Positions 27,201 to 40,690 are shown, counted from the stretch's first letter. The stretch: 64,000 nucleotides of DNA from Brugia malayi (GCF_000002995.4 NW_025062478.1:9435001-9499000); one strand, 5' to 3'. Notes: a model not told the origin generated them from the sequence alone. A program made the numbers and translations.

Positions 27201-30200
27201 CACTAAATGAATTTGCGATCCGTTTTGCTTTATCTTTGTACTAAATGCTTGCAAATTTTACAGTTTTCCTTGCCGTTCAGCGATCGATCAATTAATTCTT
27301 AATTTCTTATTTAATTTCAAGACGATAATATATCCTTCCATATTACTTTTCCGTCCATTGCATTTACCTATCGTTGTTTGAGATTATTAACTAATTTCCT
27401 ATTTATAATATCTAAGAATCAAACTAAATTAAGCGCTGAATCCAAATTTTAATTTAGCAAAAGTAACCAAACACAAAATTATAGAATTTGTTATTTTTCT
27501 TTTTTTCTCACTGAATCTTGTGATAATATTTGACAAAAAGGAAAAAAGTGGTTGAATGAGTTTTTGTGATAACATAAAAGCTCAATTTATAAAAGCAAAT
27601 TTGTTGAGAAATACAAAGATTGAGCAAAAGAACATTTATGTGCTAAAATAAATAGTCTTTATAAATTGTATTGTGTGAGAGATTCCCTTGTTGTATTCAG
27701 ATTTTCAAGTAACCTTTCTCTCTCCTCTCTTCCACTCTTCTCTCCCTCTCTCTCTCTCTCTCCCTTTCTTCTTCCCGCTTTCATTCTCTCTTTGCTACCG
27801 AAAATAGGAAAGAATAAACATTTCCATTCCTGGAATCACTAAAAAAAAGTAATAACAACCATATTTTTTTATTATTCTCGAAAAAGTGTTTACTTCCATC
27901 TCTACAAATTTCTTTTTTTTTCGCATTTTCAAAAGTTATTAATTCAAAATTTCAATATGAAACGAAATTGCTAATTACAGTAAAAAAAAAAGTTTCCAAA
28001 AAACGAAGAAAAAATTCGCATTAAAAAATTATGTGAACGCGAACAACGAAAAAACAAATGGAAAAAAAGGTAGCGAAGGTCTACCAATTAAAATATATTT
28101 CGGGCAAATTAAAGGAAACTCTAAATGAAACATGGATAAGAAATTAAGAAATGTTTTTTAAAATTAAAATCTATTAAAGTTTGCAAAATTAGTAAATGTT
28201 TAAAATTTTAGTAAAACTTTTCAAGATAGTGACACCGTTACGAAACTATCATTACAGCTTCCCGTAGTATTTTTTCATTTGACAAGGGAAGTGAGGTGAC
28301 AAGGTTAGTTTGTTAAATTGATTGGACACCAATTGAACAAATTCCAGTTCTAATCGAAAAACATAAAAGTAAAAAAGTGAAAAACTGAAGAGAAGCAGGA
28401 AAAAATGAAAAGTATATAGAAAGGTTAGCTGAAGAAAGCTCAAAACTCACAGTAATATGATTTACTTACTTCGCTACCTTTCTACCTTTCTCAACAAATT
28501 TAAATGTTTTTTAGCTTTCTCAAAATTTTTATGATGTCTAATTTTTATTTTCATTTAATATAATTTCAACTTCTGCAACAATGCTTATTTATTTTTTCGG
28601 TTCAAAAATGCTTTTTTGACTTTTTGACATTTTTACCAAATACACAGATTTGTGATTTTTCTGCGTAAATTTGATAAGAAATATAATCATTTTTCTATAT
28701 ATTAATTAACAATAAAACATTGAAAAAAAAAAAAAAAATCGTAAATTAAAAGTTTTTTTTTTCTGGTCGTATTCGATATTTCTGATCAAAGAAAGCAAAA
28801 TTATTGATTTCTTGGTCACTCTAACTGATAATACCAATAAATTAATTTGGGAATGAAAAAAGAGAGACAAAGATGGAAGACTGTTCAGATAGTAGAAAAA
28901 TTCCAAATATGACACTTAAATAATTTACATTCAAGAAAAGCGTTTTTCCGGATAGAATGGTAATGCTTGTTTGTTAGCATTTGCCCATGGGAATAAATAA
29001 TGGGTAAGGTATCACAACGGTATGCATAACAAAAGTACAGTGAACTACAAACTCAGCGACAATACTGAATCATACGCCACTATCACTAATTTTAATGAAT
29101 TACTCAAGAAATTGCAAAAAAAAAAAAAATGGGTAAATTTATAAAAATGCTCATTGGTGTGTTTTTATATCAAAAGGCGAAAATATAAACAAATCAAAAT
29201 GATAGTGAATTTCGCTTTATTTTTGCAATAAATTATATGAATGTGAGCAAAGGAAAAAAAGAAAAAAGAAAGAATAACTTTTTTCCTTTTCTCAAAGGTC
29301 AACCAATTAGCTTTTCGAGAAAATAAAATCTTAAACGAATTTTTGAAAGAAACTTTTTTCCTACATTTGAGTTGCCGAAGGTTAAAGATTTATTCAAACT
29401 ATTTAAATTTTTATAAAAAAAGGGAAAAAAAAAAGAAATTTCTGCAGAAAAATCAAAGAAATGGATGAATGTGTTTCATTTTTATTGCAAAGTACGATTT
29501 TCAAAAAGTACATAAAATTTCTTTAAAAAAAGTAAAAAAAAAAACGAAAGACGAAAACATCAGTATATTCATTTAAAAAAAATCTCAATGCCAAAATAAA
29601 TGAAATGAATAAGAACTGCAAAATCGCATATAATATCAACAAAGTGACATTTGGAAATTAAAAAAAAAAAGGATAACAAAAAATTTCGCAAACTCATACA
29701 AAATTAAACAAAATGAAACAAACAAGAAAGGTGTCATTTACCTGAGAAATAATTGTTAAAGAAAGAAATGAAAACAATTTAACTTATTTTATCAATTTTA
29801 CCTGTCCTTGTCTCTTCTGCCACAATTTATTCTTTCTTTCTTACTGCTTATTTTGACACCTTCAAGTTATCATGCAAATAACAACGCTGCAACATCCCAA
29901 TATTAATGCACGTGAAAATGACAGGTAGACTCATTTAGTTTTTTACTCATAATAATTCTTAACATATATTTGCACAGAATGATCAAAAATCATAAATGAA
30001 ATGTGAGAGAGAGAGAGAGGGAGAGGGAGAGGGAGAGGGAGAGAGTTGCAAAAGGTTATTATTACGGATTTACGGTTCCTACAATTTGAGTCAAATGTCA
30101 AATTAGTAGTATAAATGCTACCCAAAAGTTTTGATGACACTTTATTTATGAAAGATGATAGTATTAACGATTATTTGGAATAAAAATTTCAATTTTATCA

Positions 30201-31594
30201 CTGTACGATGCACATTTAATGAGTCATTTGTGACTGATAATTAATACTATAACAATGAATTTATTAGTAAACAGTGCGGTAAAATGAAGTTATTGAGTAA
30301 TGTGAGATAATGATCAATTAGGTAAGTTGTATGGTAGTTGCTAATTCCATGGCAATGGATTATTTGGGTACCAGTTCTGATCCATCCATAACATTGGCTC
30401 ATTTTGATAGCGATCCAGTTCCATTCACCTATAACATCACCTTTATTTTGGAATATTTGAATCACAAATTAAGTTGAATTAAAGTTTTCTGTGGAAAAAG
30501 TAGCTATAATTGTGGGATAAAGTTTAAACTCAACATAACAGAAGTATACACTTCTGATCTGATCTTTCAAGATTGTTGCATATCTCATGGAATTATTGTT
30601 TGTTCAAAATCTTTGGTCAATTATGGGAGATATAATTTTTTTTTTTTTTAGGATCAAATATATGAATTACTACTATCCGTTCTAGCTCAGAAAGGATAAG
30701 AATTAACTCAACGATTAATCACATTCATAGAAATTCGACTTATACTGTCTTTCACACTTTTTTATATATTACCTATTCCTACATGTATCATAATTTATAA
30801 ACATTGATAGCTTCTCATAACAGAAATACATTTAGTAATAAGTGCAGCATGTATTTCCTTATTCATTTGTTCGCAGATCCGATTACTGATCAGAATTAAA
30901 TTTTGCTAAAATTTAAATGAAATTTTGCTACAAATTAAACTTGACATTCAAAGGACATTATAATACCGAAAAAAAGACACATTCGGATTACTTACAATCC
31001 GGAAAAGTTCCGATATCGCTCAATCTAATAGCTGGTTTCTGCGTTTCTACTCGACTTATTTATACCAATTATACCAGTATTTTGCCCAGCGATTTGTAAT
31101 TCGATTGTATTATTTAGCGCATTCTTTTGAAGTCACAATTTGGCGCACAATGCGACACATCAAATAGTCATCTTTCATTCCATAACTTCCACATCAAACG
31201 TTGTCACCAAGGGTGAGGCAGAGTAACGCTGAAGAATGGCACTATCGATTGGTGCGTATCCCACTGATTATTTTGGAATATAGCAAGAAATACTGAAGTG
31301 AATGCATCAAACAAAATTCATATTAATAAAATCACCATCATTGTGGCCTAACGATGTTTGGTTGTCAGAAGTGGGATGAAGTATTTCACGTGTTGTTGTG
31401 TTGTAAAAGGAGGGGAGGCGTTCGTCGGTGGTTGTGTTACACACATGCATGTATGTGTATGTGTGCATGTATGTATGTTTGTGTATGTGTGATGTTATTT
31501 GTATATATACGAGAGTCGAGGTCGAAAAATTGGCTCGGCTGTTGTCAATTAGAATTGTTCACATATACATTTTTCTTGATTTCATTTGATTTCA
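26884..31594. other. Intergenic region with microsatellites; possible promoters of bestrophin 2 and SGF11
   Basis: About 4.7 kb. It holds CT microsatellites at about 27005-27023 and 27720-27770, a pure T run of nearly 40 at about 27159-27197, a GA tract at about 30004-30046, and a TG/TATG microsatellite at about 31445-31495 just ahead of the SGF11 gene. One small plus-strand frame (30331-30477) has ordinary codon use but no family likeness. No other gene is supported. Confidence 0.6.
30331..30477 (+). other. Short open frame, 48 residues, unsupported
   Basis: ATG at 30331 to TGA at 30475-30477, starting MVVANSMAMDYLGTSSDPSI. The sequence is less AT-rich than its surroundings and has balanced amino-acid use, unlike the low-complexity frames nearby. 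No splice partner or family match is known; it could be a small gene or a relic. Confidence 0.2.
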
Positions 31595-31595
31595 G
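31594..31595 (+). promoter_or_regulatory. Splice acceptor ahead of the SGF11 start (cis or SL trans-splice)
   Basis: A TTTGATTTCAG tract ends at 31595, 55 nt before the chosen ATG, and no upstream coding exon is recognised. It could receive a spliced leader or a 5' UTR exon. A 13-codon upstream ORF (31606-31644) lies between it and the start. The main frame is also open back to this acceptor, so an upstream coding exon cannot be excluded. Confidence 0.45.
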
Positions 31596-31649
31596 GCACA
31601 GATCAATGATTCATTTATTGCTAAATATGGATTTGAACAAATAACATCG

Positions 31650-33800
31650 ATGGTTGACGGTAAAGGCGACGAAGGAATCGTACAAAGTGTCGCTGATATC
31701 AATGGTTAATGCTTTTTCTCTTTCTTTAGGAGTAAACGAAAATTATTAGTGATGGAATTTTATTTGAGAGAATTAAGCGGAATAACCTGATTGTTGGTAT
31801 TATAGGTAATTTGGAGTGAATGCAATTGATCGGTTGTCACACGATTGAATTGAATGATTTTGCTGAAAAGAAGAGGAAAATATGATTTACATAGCCTTGT
31901 TGTAATCATTTTATGATTAGGGATGAGCATAGCAGTTTTTCTAAATTTATTTGTTGGAATATTTGGAAGTTATGCTTCTTTTCAACAAATATTTATGGCT
32001 AATCTTGCAGAAATGAGCGAACAGGTATTCGATTATTTATTAGGAACAGTATTGTTGGAGCCTTGTTTCAAAGTTCATCGAATTGCTAAAATTACAAATG
32101 CTGTGCTACCACCACCAGTTGGTTGGTTTTAACTATTTCCAATAAAAAGAAACAGAAAACTCATTAAATTGAAGAAAGATAAAAACTCGCCTTTAATTTT
32201 CAACTACATTTCCGAGAAAAGCAATATTTTGTGTTCTTTTTCTTTTGAATTTGTACTTTTAGTTTTAGTGTAAGTAATAATACATCTGAAATAAATAGCC
32301 ATATGATGGGAAATAATTAGTATTTTGCCTTCTTCATTTAATTAATATAACTTTCTATGTGCATGGTTCTTTTTTATTTTAGATATGCAAAATGAACCTA
32401 CTATAGTGGGCGAATATGATATTTTCGGCAGTACATTAATCTCACAAACGAAACATCAAAAAAATATGGACGTTATATGCGATGAATGCAAACGACCTAT
32501 CGCAGCGTGTCGTTTCGCTCCGCATCTTGAGAAATGCATGGGAATGGGACGAAGTAGCTCGCGGTCTGTGCTCATTATAATTAATAAAGTAGTAAAACAG
32601 TATAGTTTGCTGTAGTATCGAACAGTAGTACTATTTTAAATTGTATGTCGATGTATCACTATATCGAATCTAATATATTTATATAACTTTTTCACAACTG
32701 ATTTGAAATGGGATGTTTTAAAGAATCAAAGAATTAGTGTTGAACCATAAGTTATTTAAAAACTGCAATTAATTTTTGAAAGATTGGAAATTATAAGGAA
32801 TGGGATAATGCATTGATATGTTTTAAATAGGATGAGAATTAGTTTCGTGTGTAATTGTTTTCTGTACGTTGGTGCTTTTCGTTTCCATCCTATTTGTGCA
32901 ACACCTTTTATATGAGATTCAGCATTGGAAAATCTCCTTCAAAAATATTTCTTTATATTTCTTTATACCGTGGCTAATTTTACTATTATTAAACAGCTTT
33001 TAACTATATTCCGAATGTATGGCAAACAATGAAGCATACAAGTAAAACGTATGGTTATAGGATATTTTATATTAGTTCTGGAAATAAGTCAAAATTGAAG
33101 CAACTTGTATAATTTCGTTTCTTCAGAGTTGCAAAACGTCGCATAAATCAAGCAATGAACTACACCAGTTCCATGAAGAATTCGCTTTCAGAAGGTCGTT
33201 TACGTGAATATTCTGGTCGAGACAGCGATATGGATCACTCTGATGTAAGCTATCACAAGCAATCTATCAACCTTATCATTGTTTCACTGTAGCAGCTTTA
33301 TTGGAGAAATATAATTACTTGAGCTGATTGTGTTCGGTTAAATTTTGAAATAGTGCTAAGTAGTGATACATATTTCTGAAAACTTTGAGCTTGTCTAAAA
33401 GACTTTTTATCATAGTTGCAATTAACTAGTTTTTTACAAAGTGCTTCTTGGAATTTATCTGCACTGTATCAGTTGCATCAGTACAAAAGGATGCGGCGCA
33501 ATGAATGATCTATAATTCGAATTGATGGATCAGATGATGAATTATGATCAATCGTCAAATAATAGATACTAAGGAGAATTATTCCGAAATTTTCCTAGCA
33601 GTAAGGTTTTAATCTACAAATAGTAATTAGAAAGACTGCTTAGAAAAGAAGGCTAAAAGACATAAGTTTGGAAGATTTGGTTTCAGGAGGATTCACATCA
33701 TACGGGAGCGGACGATGATGAAGATTGGGCAAGCAGCAGAAAGTCTCGAAAGTCGAAAAAGTCAAAATCAAGAAATCGGACAAAAACGGTGTTCTACTGA
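31650..33800 (+). CDS. SGF11/ATXN7L3 homologue, SAGA deubiquitinase-module subunit
   Basis: Predicted nuclear adaptor that docks and activates the SAGA histone H2B deubiquitinase (Ubp8/USP22). Exons: 31650-31704, 32011-32121, 32383-32563, 33127-33244 and 33687-33800, total 579 nt, 192 residues, all phase-consistent with GT/AG introns. The N-terminal helix carries the family patch EPCFKVHR (compare the conserved C-F-E-V-H-R of ATXN7L3). The Sgf11 zinc finger is [20 protein letters not shown] followed by MGMGRSSSR, the hallmark C2HC finger and its nucleosome-facing basic run. The C-terminus is acidic (DDDEDW) then Lys/Ser/Arg-rich. The exon 1/2 junction (AAT-G to AA-ATG) and the 2/3 junction (GTT-G to AT-ATG) restore single codons, which supports the model. 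The exact N-terminus is the least certain part. Confidence 0.88.
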
Positions 33801-35007
33801 GCTATTCTTCTCAATTATCTTTTGTTGGTATTTTTTACCAGTGCTTGCTATGAAAGTATGACTTTTTGTTCAAAGATATCATTCTTTTTAATTGTATAAT
33901 AAATATTATATTTAGGTATTTATGTATAATAAATATTATATTTAGGTGTATATATGTAATTGTCGTTTATGGTATCTGTCCTACATCTACCATTTGCGTT
34001 AAATTTTCCATATTTGATCTCTGAAACGAGGCATAATTTGTATCGATGACTTCGATTGCTTCGGTTCGTTGTAATTTGAGAAGAAATAGTTAGGGATGTA
34101 ATTTTTCGAAATACACTTGTTTCTAGGCTGTGCTTTAAATTTTTCAGAGACTTTTCTCTGTTCGGACTTCCTCTGCAGTGCATTATCTTTTTTTCAACAT
34201 ACCTTTCTAATGGGCGCTAATCGTTGCTCCTTCCTTTTTTGAACTAATAATTATGATGCGGTGACTATGAATGATTATTCTATAATGGCTCACGTGGTGC
34301 TCATTGTTGTTATCAGTTCTGAATTGTAAAAAATGGAATTTTTACGTATGTTTAATCAATTTTAAGGGCCTACCTTTTTATGCTCATCTGTATTTGTAAA
34401 CTTTTTCTGGAATTAACCTTATCAAATCCGTAATTGTATTTAATTTTGCTGTTCAAACTTGGCATTCTTTATTTATTGCAATGAGAAAAAAAAAGGTAAT
34501 ATACTAACATGAAATATAAAGTTTTCCTGAGTATTTCTCGCTCTTCTTTTCTTTTGTAAAAAAGAAATGTCAGCACTCAGAACTAAAAATATTGAAATAC
34601 TTTTGAACCTTAACTATTTGTATCCGTGAACTGCACTGAACTTTACTGTTTAACTTAAACTTATTCTTTACTTTTTGGTATAGTCCTTTATATATAATCA
34701 ACCAGAAGAATATCTCATCCTGCAGAAATAAACAATGTAGAAAAAAGAAAGAAAATAGTAAGGTCTGTAATAATTAAACGAAATGAAAACTCATTTATCT
34801 ACAGAATTCCGATTTATCACGAAGAACGGGAAGATGAAGATTTTTTATTAAATTTTAGTACCATTAAGTTAAAATAACGCTATTACCGTGTAATAGATTC
34901 TATATATTTACTAGGACGATCTGTTATTTACAAAATTCCGTTTTATCATGGAAGACGGAAAAAACTGGTAGCCTGACTTGAAGTTTGCATAAAGATTCAT
35001 AGATATT
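33801..35007. other. Convergent intergenic region between SGF11 and APMAP-like genes
   Basis: The two genes end tail to tail here. A tandem pair of a 24-bp AT-rich unit (GTATAATAAATATTATATTT plus AGGT) lies at about 33893-33947 and includes AATAAA, a possible poly(A) signal for SGF11. No coding exon is seen. Confidence 0.6.
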
Positions 35008-38000
35008 TCAGTAAATGATGTGATCCTTACGGAGCCGAGCAATAAATGGAGAGCGGTAACTACCTAAATAAAGGTATTCATTGGCTTCTGTCACCTGTGA
35101 CACTTCTTTAATTATTTGGCCCATTGGATCGTGAGCGCTTGCTACTATTTGGCCTTTTTCATTAAGTTGCAAAATCAACGCATGCTTTGTACCGAATATT
35201 GACATTAGCCATTCCCATTGTCGTTCCGGTACCAACTAAATGAAACTTTAGTTATTGACCATTCTTAATCTACTAAATGTAGAAAATATAAATAAACTTT
35301 TTGTGGTATCACTGAGAAGAACAGATTTACCTGAATTTCAACTATTTCAGTTTGAAACTTGTAGAAATTTCACCTTTATTTATCAACAAATCTACAGCTT
35401 TTACCTGAAGAATACATTTCCTTATGTATGGTTTATCAGCGAGAAAATCCAACATTGAGAACTGATCACTGTGACGCACAGCTCCCAAACCTATCCAAAA
35501 TGTTCCATTACTACCTAAGCGTATATTATCCGGTAAACCAGGTAGATTATCAATGAAGATTTCCGTTTCACCCATTCGTGGGCCTGCAATCCAATGCCTG
35601 CAAATATTTGCATGTCACCTGGACGAAGAGAGTGTCCTCATCATTACAAATACAGGTTTCATACCTTTAAATACTATCGTCGACTACTTTAAATGTTTGT
35701 CAGCAAAAAACAAAAAACAAAAAAAAAAAGGAATAAATAAAGATGGTAACTGACGATTTCTACTCCTTTAGTTGTTAACAATTAAATCACATTGCCCCTC
35801 ATAAATGCTAGTTGAAATCATAATTTAAAAAAATGTTTATCTTTTAATCCGAGCAGCGCCTGTTTCCGAAACCAGAAATGACTGTTTGTCAGGAAATAGC
35901 TGAATACCGTTCGGAAAATATAATTTATCCATAATGACTTCAATTTTTCCAGTTGATCGTGTTAGGCGCAAAACTCTGTATAAGAAGCATTATTCATTGT
36001 TTTTGTTCTAGAATTCTGATCTTTTTGTTTGAGAAAAAAGAAACAATATACTGTATATTTGGAAGCAATTAAGTTATTCTTTTATTCTTTAATTTAGGAA
36101 ATTTCTAATTCAATTTTGTACTTTTACTTCCAAATCTAACTTTTAATTTTATTTTAATTTACAGATTGCCATTTGTTTACTTCATTCTCTACAAATGGAA
36201 AACAAAAATCTTTGCCAATATTTTTTATTTATTACATTATTATTAAATAAGTTTACGACTACCTCAAACTTTCCATCAGTTAATTTAATGCTAATTACCT
36301 TCCATTAGGAATACCCTCCAAGAGAATATTCATGAAATGGCGTCGATCCCACTTGCTGGAAGAATCCGTAAATATCAGTACGTCCCGATCAACCACGTCA
36401 ATATCGTTCAGAAATTTCATTGGTTTACCATTTACTTCCGTCTGATTCCCTAATATTACCATATGTTGTCCTTAAACCTTAAACTAATTATATTTGACAT
36501 TCTTTTATCTTACATAATCCTAGTTAATTCCATAAAAAACAACTAAATTTACTTTTCTAATCATTAAATTAATAGCTTATAACGCACAATACCTTCGGAC
36601 TAGGCATTCTATCGATTATAAATTGAGCCATCTTTTAAAATTTTTTTTTTATCTTAAAAAAAAAATTAAAAATTTTTATCTATTAAAAATATATTAAAAT
36701 ATTTTTATTAAAAATTTATTAAAATTTTTTTTTTTAATTTGATTCCACATGCGTAGAACATTTTTACCATTAGAATGATTATTTCGTGCTCAGATTTTAT
36801 TTAAAATTATCGAAATTTTATAGAAATGTTTAAATCACTTAAAAAAACAATTTAGTTTGAAATTCTGTCAGAAGAACGTTATATTCAACGTAACCTTTTA
36901 TAGCGTATATACGTAGTAATGACCGAACTCAAAGAGAATTCCGTAAAAAATCACGTGACAATCGCAAATTCTTACCTTTTTCAAAATTGACGGAGAAAAT
37001 GCCAAAATAAGTATCAATGGCCAAAATAGTTTCAGCATTTAATCGACGAAGACCTAACGGTCGACCACATTTCGGTTCCATATCGAATCGACCGTCTTAA
37101 CAAATGGGTCATTTGTTAGAAAATTTTACCTGAGAAAAGTAAAAGTTTATAAGTTAGATTTAAATGCAAAAGTAAAATTTAGAAAACAAATGTTCGGAAT
37201 CTATAAAATTTTCAATTTTTAATTTTTTATCACATCGCCACTCTACTAATTACCTCATTTTTGTCTTAAATGTTAAAATCTACAAGTTGGGAGTTTACTT
37301 ACGATCTAAACTTTTCTCTAAAAGAAGTAAAAATAACCGCAGAGATCGAGATTGACCGACCCAAATGTAAGACTTTTCCGAATAACTCCAGATTCTGCCG
37401 AAATTATCATTCCATTTTGCATCCCTGTCACAATTTTATCTAGAAATAGAATTAGATAACAATAAAGAAGAATGAGCCTAATGATAACAGTGATAATAAT
37501 GGTGATAACAGTGATAATAACAGTGCTATTAAGGTGTATTTTGAGTAAAAGTATAGTAAAAAATCAAAGATCAAAGAAAGAAATTTTGGATTAGCAATGT
37601 TTCTGGTAGATAATCTCAACGGAATGATTCGAAATATTTCAATAATACTAACCTTTCTCCACAATAATTGATTCTGGGCCAAAAATTTTATCCTTCAGAA
37701 GATATTCTGCTTTTGTTAATATATTATTTACTGCTAAAATGCCTTCTAACTTTGGTGGTTTCGGCAATCTAAAGTAATTTGCAGATATTAACAAATTGTT
37801 GAAATATCCCACATAACATTTACCCAATCTAACTTAAATCAAAATCTAAGTTAGCTTATCATCGACCACTACGACTGATTCAAGCGTTACCTAAATGAAC
37901 AATTAGAATTAATGAATCATCAATTTTCCCAAAAAATTAGTACATTTCAACAATTTACTTTCATTCGTCGACAAAGTGTCAAACTTTTTAAATGTTTTTT

Positions 38001-38534
38001 TTTCTGAATTTTTTGAAGTTATGCAATCTCACTTTGCACATTACTCACAATCTGCCAGTTTGGCTCATTTTTTGGAAAAATTCAAAACTTACTTATAGTG
38101 TTCACATTGAAATACTGATGAAGGTGTTACGATGAATGTAATAATGGCAACGATAGCAACCAAAAAAGCCAAAATAAAATATCTATTGAAAAAGGTAAAT
38201 GATAAAGAAGTATAATTAATTTAATTATACTATCACTAATAATAATAGTAATAGTTAGACAAATCTCAAACATAAAAATAATCTTTTCATCATTTGCTGT
38301 TGAATCATTCAAATACACTAATTTGATCAGTTAAAGCCATCGATCAGTTAAATCAGACAATTTTATCAATTTATTCTATCATTTTTTTCATTTTTTTTTT
38401 TTTTTTTTGATAAAAAACAGAAGAGCAGGCGCATTTTTAAGAAAGGAATGAGAAGACAAAACAAATTTTTTAGATAAAATCAAGTTTTCATTTGAAAGAG
38501 TAAGAAAGAATGAAGAAACGAATCACCTGTTCAT
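35008..38534 (-). CDS. APMAP/strictosidine-synthase-like membrane protein, nine exons
   Basis: Predicted type II membrane protein with a six-bladed beta-propeller lumenal domain, related to adipocyte plasma membrane-associated protein. Exons on the minus strand: 38527-38534, 38093-38182, 37653-37768, 37439 to about 37339-37367, 36976-37095, 36299-36470, 35841-35975, 35405-35597 and 35008-35235; about 387 residues. Exon 1 codes only ATG-AAC-AG. Exon 2 gives a signal anchor (YFILAFLVAIVAIITFIV). Family landmarks in order: FGPESIIVE, EPKCGRPLG, FLNDIDV, LIFTDSSSKWDRR, YFPNGIQL, VSETGAARIKR, NLPGLPDNIR, FSMLDFLADKP and YLYLGSYRSPFIARL. The exon 7 donor is AAAAG-ATAAAC, with AT in place of GT. The end of exon 4 is ambiguous by phase. 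Whether the protein hydrolyses a substrate is unknown. Confidence 0.85.
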
Positions 38535-38700
38535 TGCAAATCAATTTTGAAATGATAATAAAAATGAGAAAAGTGCTGATGATCTGTAATCAAACCTTAT
38601 TGATCTGTAATCAGAAAAAGAACAAAATTTCTGATTAATTTACTGATCACGAAGAGTAGCGATCACAACGAAGACTCAACGGAAATTTTAATAATTTCAG

Positions 38701-38897
38701 TAATAGAAGTTTCATTTCAAGAGTTTCCGAAAAAAAAAAAGTCTCCCGGAAATCATTCTGGCATCTATGAATCCATAGATGTGGAAGCAATCGAGTTAAA
38801 CCGGAAAATTGTCATTAAAGAGAAGTACGACGACTTTTTCCATAATGTTGCATATTTCAGGTCAATGCTATTGATGTATATGACATTGGTACAATAA
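38701..38897 (+). other. Exon-like open frame head-to-head with the APMAP-like gene
   Basis: After a good acceptor (AATAATTTCAG ending at 38700) a plus-strand frame runs 64 codons to TAA at 38895-38897, followed closely by AATAAAAATAAA. It reads as ordinary protein (for example YESIDVEAIELNRKIVI and KEKYDDFFHNV). An alternative GTCAAT donor lies at about 38862. No ATG early in the frame and no upstream exon was found. It may be the last exon of an unrecognised gene. Confidence 0.3.
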
Positions 38898-40446
38898 AAA
38901 TAAAAGATACTCGATATTTATATTATCGGAGAAAATATACTTTTTGACTTTCTTTACTGAATTTCAAAATTACCAGCATAATCGTCAACATAACAAGTAG
39001 CGATCATACATTAATTATATTCCAATCAGTAAAGGATGTTAGTTGATTTTCCGGAAACAGTTCACTGCATAAGTACTCGACCAATCAGTGACAATAAAAA
39101 TTGAAATCACAGAACAGAATAAAAAGCATAAAGGAAACCGACATTGTCAAGAGATTACGATATTAAAATGACAAAAGAATCTGTGTGACTTTATGATGGA
39201 CAATTATTAAATATAGTTTATTCGAAAAAGTTTTAAATCGGAAATTATTTCTAAAGAAATGCGAAAATATAAGTGTAAACGGAGATGATAAGAGATAAGC
39301 AAACAGTAAAGGAAATCTTTTTTTGCATAAATTTTAAATTGAAAAAAAAAAAATAAAAAGGAAAGAAGAGACCAATAAATGAAAAGTGTATAATAAGAAT
39401 AAATCATTTCGTTCTTCTTTAAAATATTTTTTACAGTGAAAATTAATATTGAATTTTTTCAAGTTTCGACATTTACTGTCAATCATTATTAGATGGTTTT
39501 CATCCATAATTAATAATTAATAATAACAATAATAATAATATGATTAATAAATAATAATAATATTGAAGATAAAATGTTGATGTGAAAAAAACTTTTATTG
39601 ATATAGAAAAATCGAAAGAGTGCGAACGGTACTAGTTTGATGGGAAAGTAATGGCTCGAAGAGAGGCGGAGAGGGAGAGAGGAAGAAGAGAGAGAAAAAT
39701 AAATTTAATCAGAGGTACGGTGTAAAGTGAAATGTTTTAAAAGTACAATCAAATAATTGCGACAAACTTATGAAACTTTGCACATAACTCCGATTGCATT
39801 AACTTTAAAAGTAATCGGTCATCAGTGGCAGCATTAGTAAATTGAGTTTTGATTTGTTTATAATTAAAATTGCTCATTAATGCTAGAAAAACAGAATATG
39901 TTTTCTACCAAAAAAAAAAAAAAAAGAATTAAATTAACTACACAAAATCGGAATACAATTATCGAAGAAAAGTTAAAATGGATAATGCAACATATTCATA
40001 TTCTTGAATTTGGCTTGACAATTATTCATATGCATCAAAAGTATGGAAGAGGAAATTTATGTAGAAATGACAGATGAAGAAAAATGTAATTTTAAAATTA
40101 TTTTATTAAGAAACAGAAGTTAAGGCATTTTTGAAATTATACAAGAATTTTATATTGAATCCATAAAATAAATATACCTAAAATTGATAACTATTTTGCT
40201 TAAAATTGTATCATAAATAATTAAACCCACCTAACGCGCATAAAAACTAAAATTTCATTCATTGAATCGGAATTTATCTGCCAGCATTATTTGAGAAATA
40301 AAAACTCAGTGAATTTAGAGAAATGAAATTGAAATAACATTAGCGAATTTGTGCACTGTTTGCGCAATATAAGTCTAGGAGCATCACTTTCGCAACGATT
40401 CGCATATATTTGCGAAAGTGAAGGAAAGATGATTGTGTTATTACGA
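38898..40446. other. Intergenic, AT-rich
   Basis: Homopolymer and simple-repeat rich (AATAAT runs near 39510-39565; GAGA tract near 39660-39695). A 65-codon plus-strand frame at 39880-40077 has no recognisable domain and includes a poly-Lys tract; it is not called. Confidence 0.55.
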
Positions 40447-40690
40447 GTTGTTGCGAAAATGATATTATCACTAGCATATCAATTGTGAATTGTTGCGAAA
40501 ATGATATTATCACTAGCATATCAATTGTGAATTGTTGCGAAAATGATATTATCACTAGCATTCAATTGTGAATTGTTGCGAAAATGATATTATCACTAGC
40601 ATATCAATTGTGAATTGTTGCGAAAATGATATTATCACTAGCATATCAATTGTGAATTGTTGCGAAAATGATATTATCACTAACATATCA
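40447..40690. repeat. 42-bp minisatellite, six copies
   Basis: The core GTTGCGAAAATGATATTATC recurs with starts near 40449, 40491, 40533, 40574, 40616 and 40658, that is 42-bp spacing with one 41-bp unit. Units are otherwise nearly identical. Because 42 is divisible by 3, one minus-strand frame reads a 14-residue repeat, but it has no gene context. Confidence 0.88.

Noticed and set aside
31354..31644. 96-codon plus-strand frame upstream of SGF11
   Set aside because: It runs through a TG/TATG microsatellite (CMCMCACMYVCVCV type) and ends in the upstream ORF region; it looks like promoter sequence rather than a protein.
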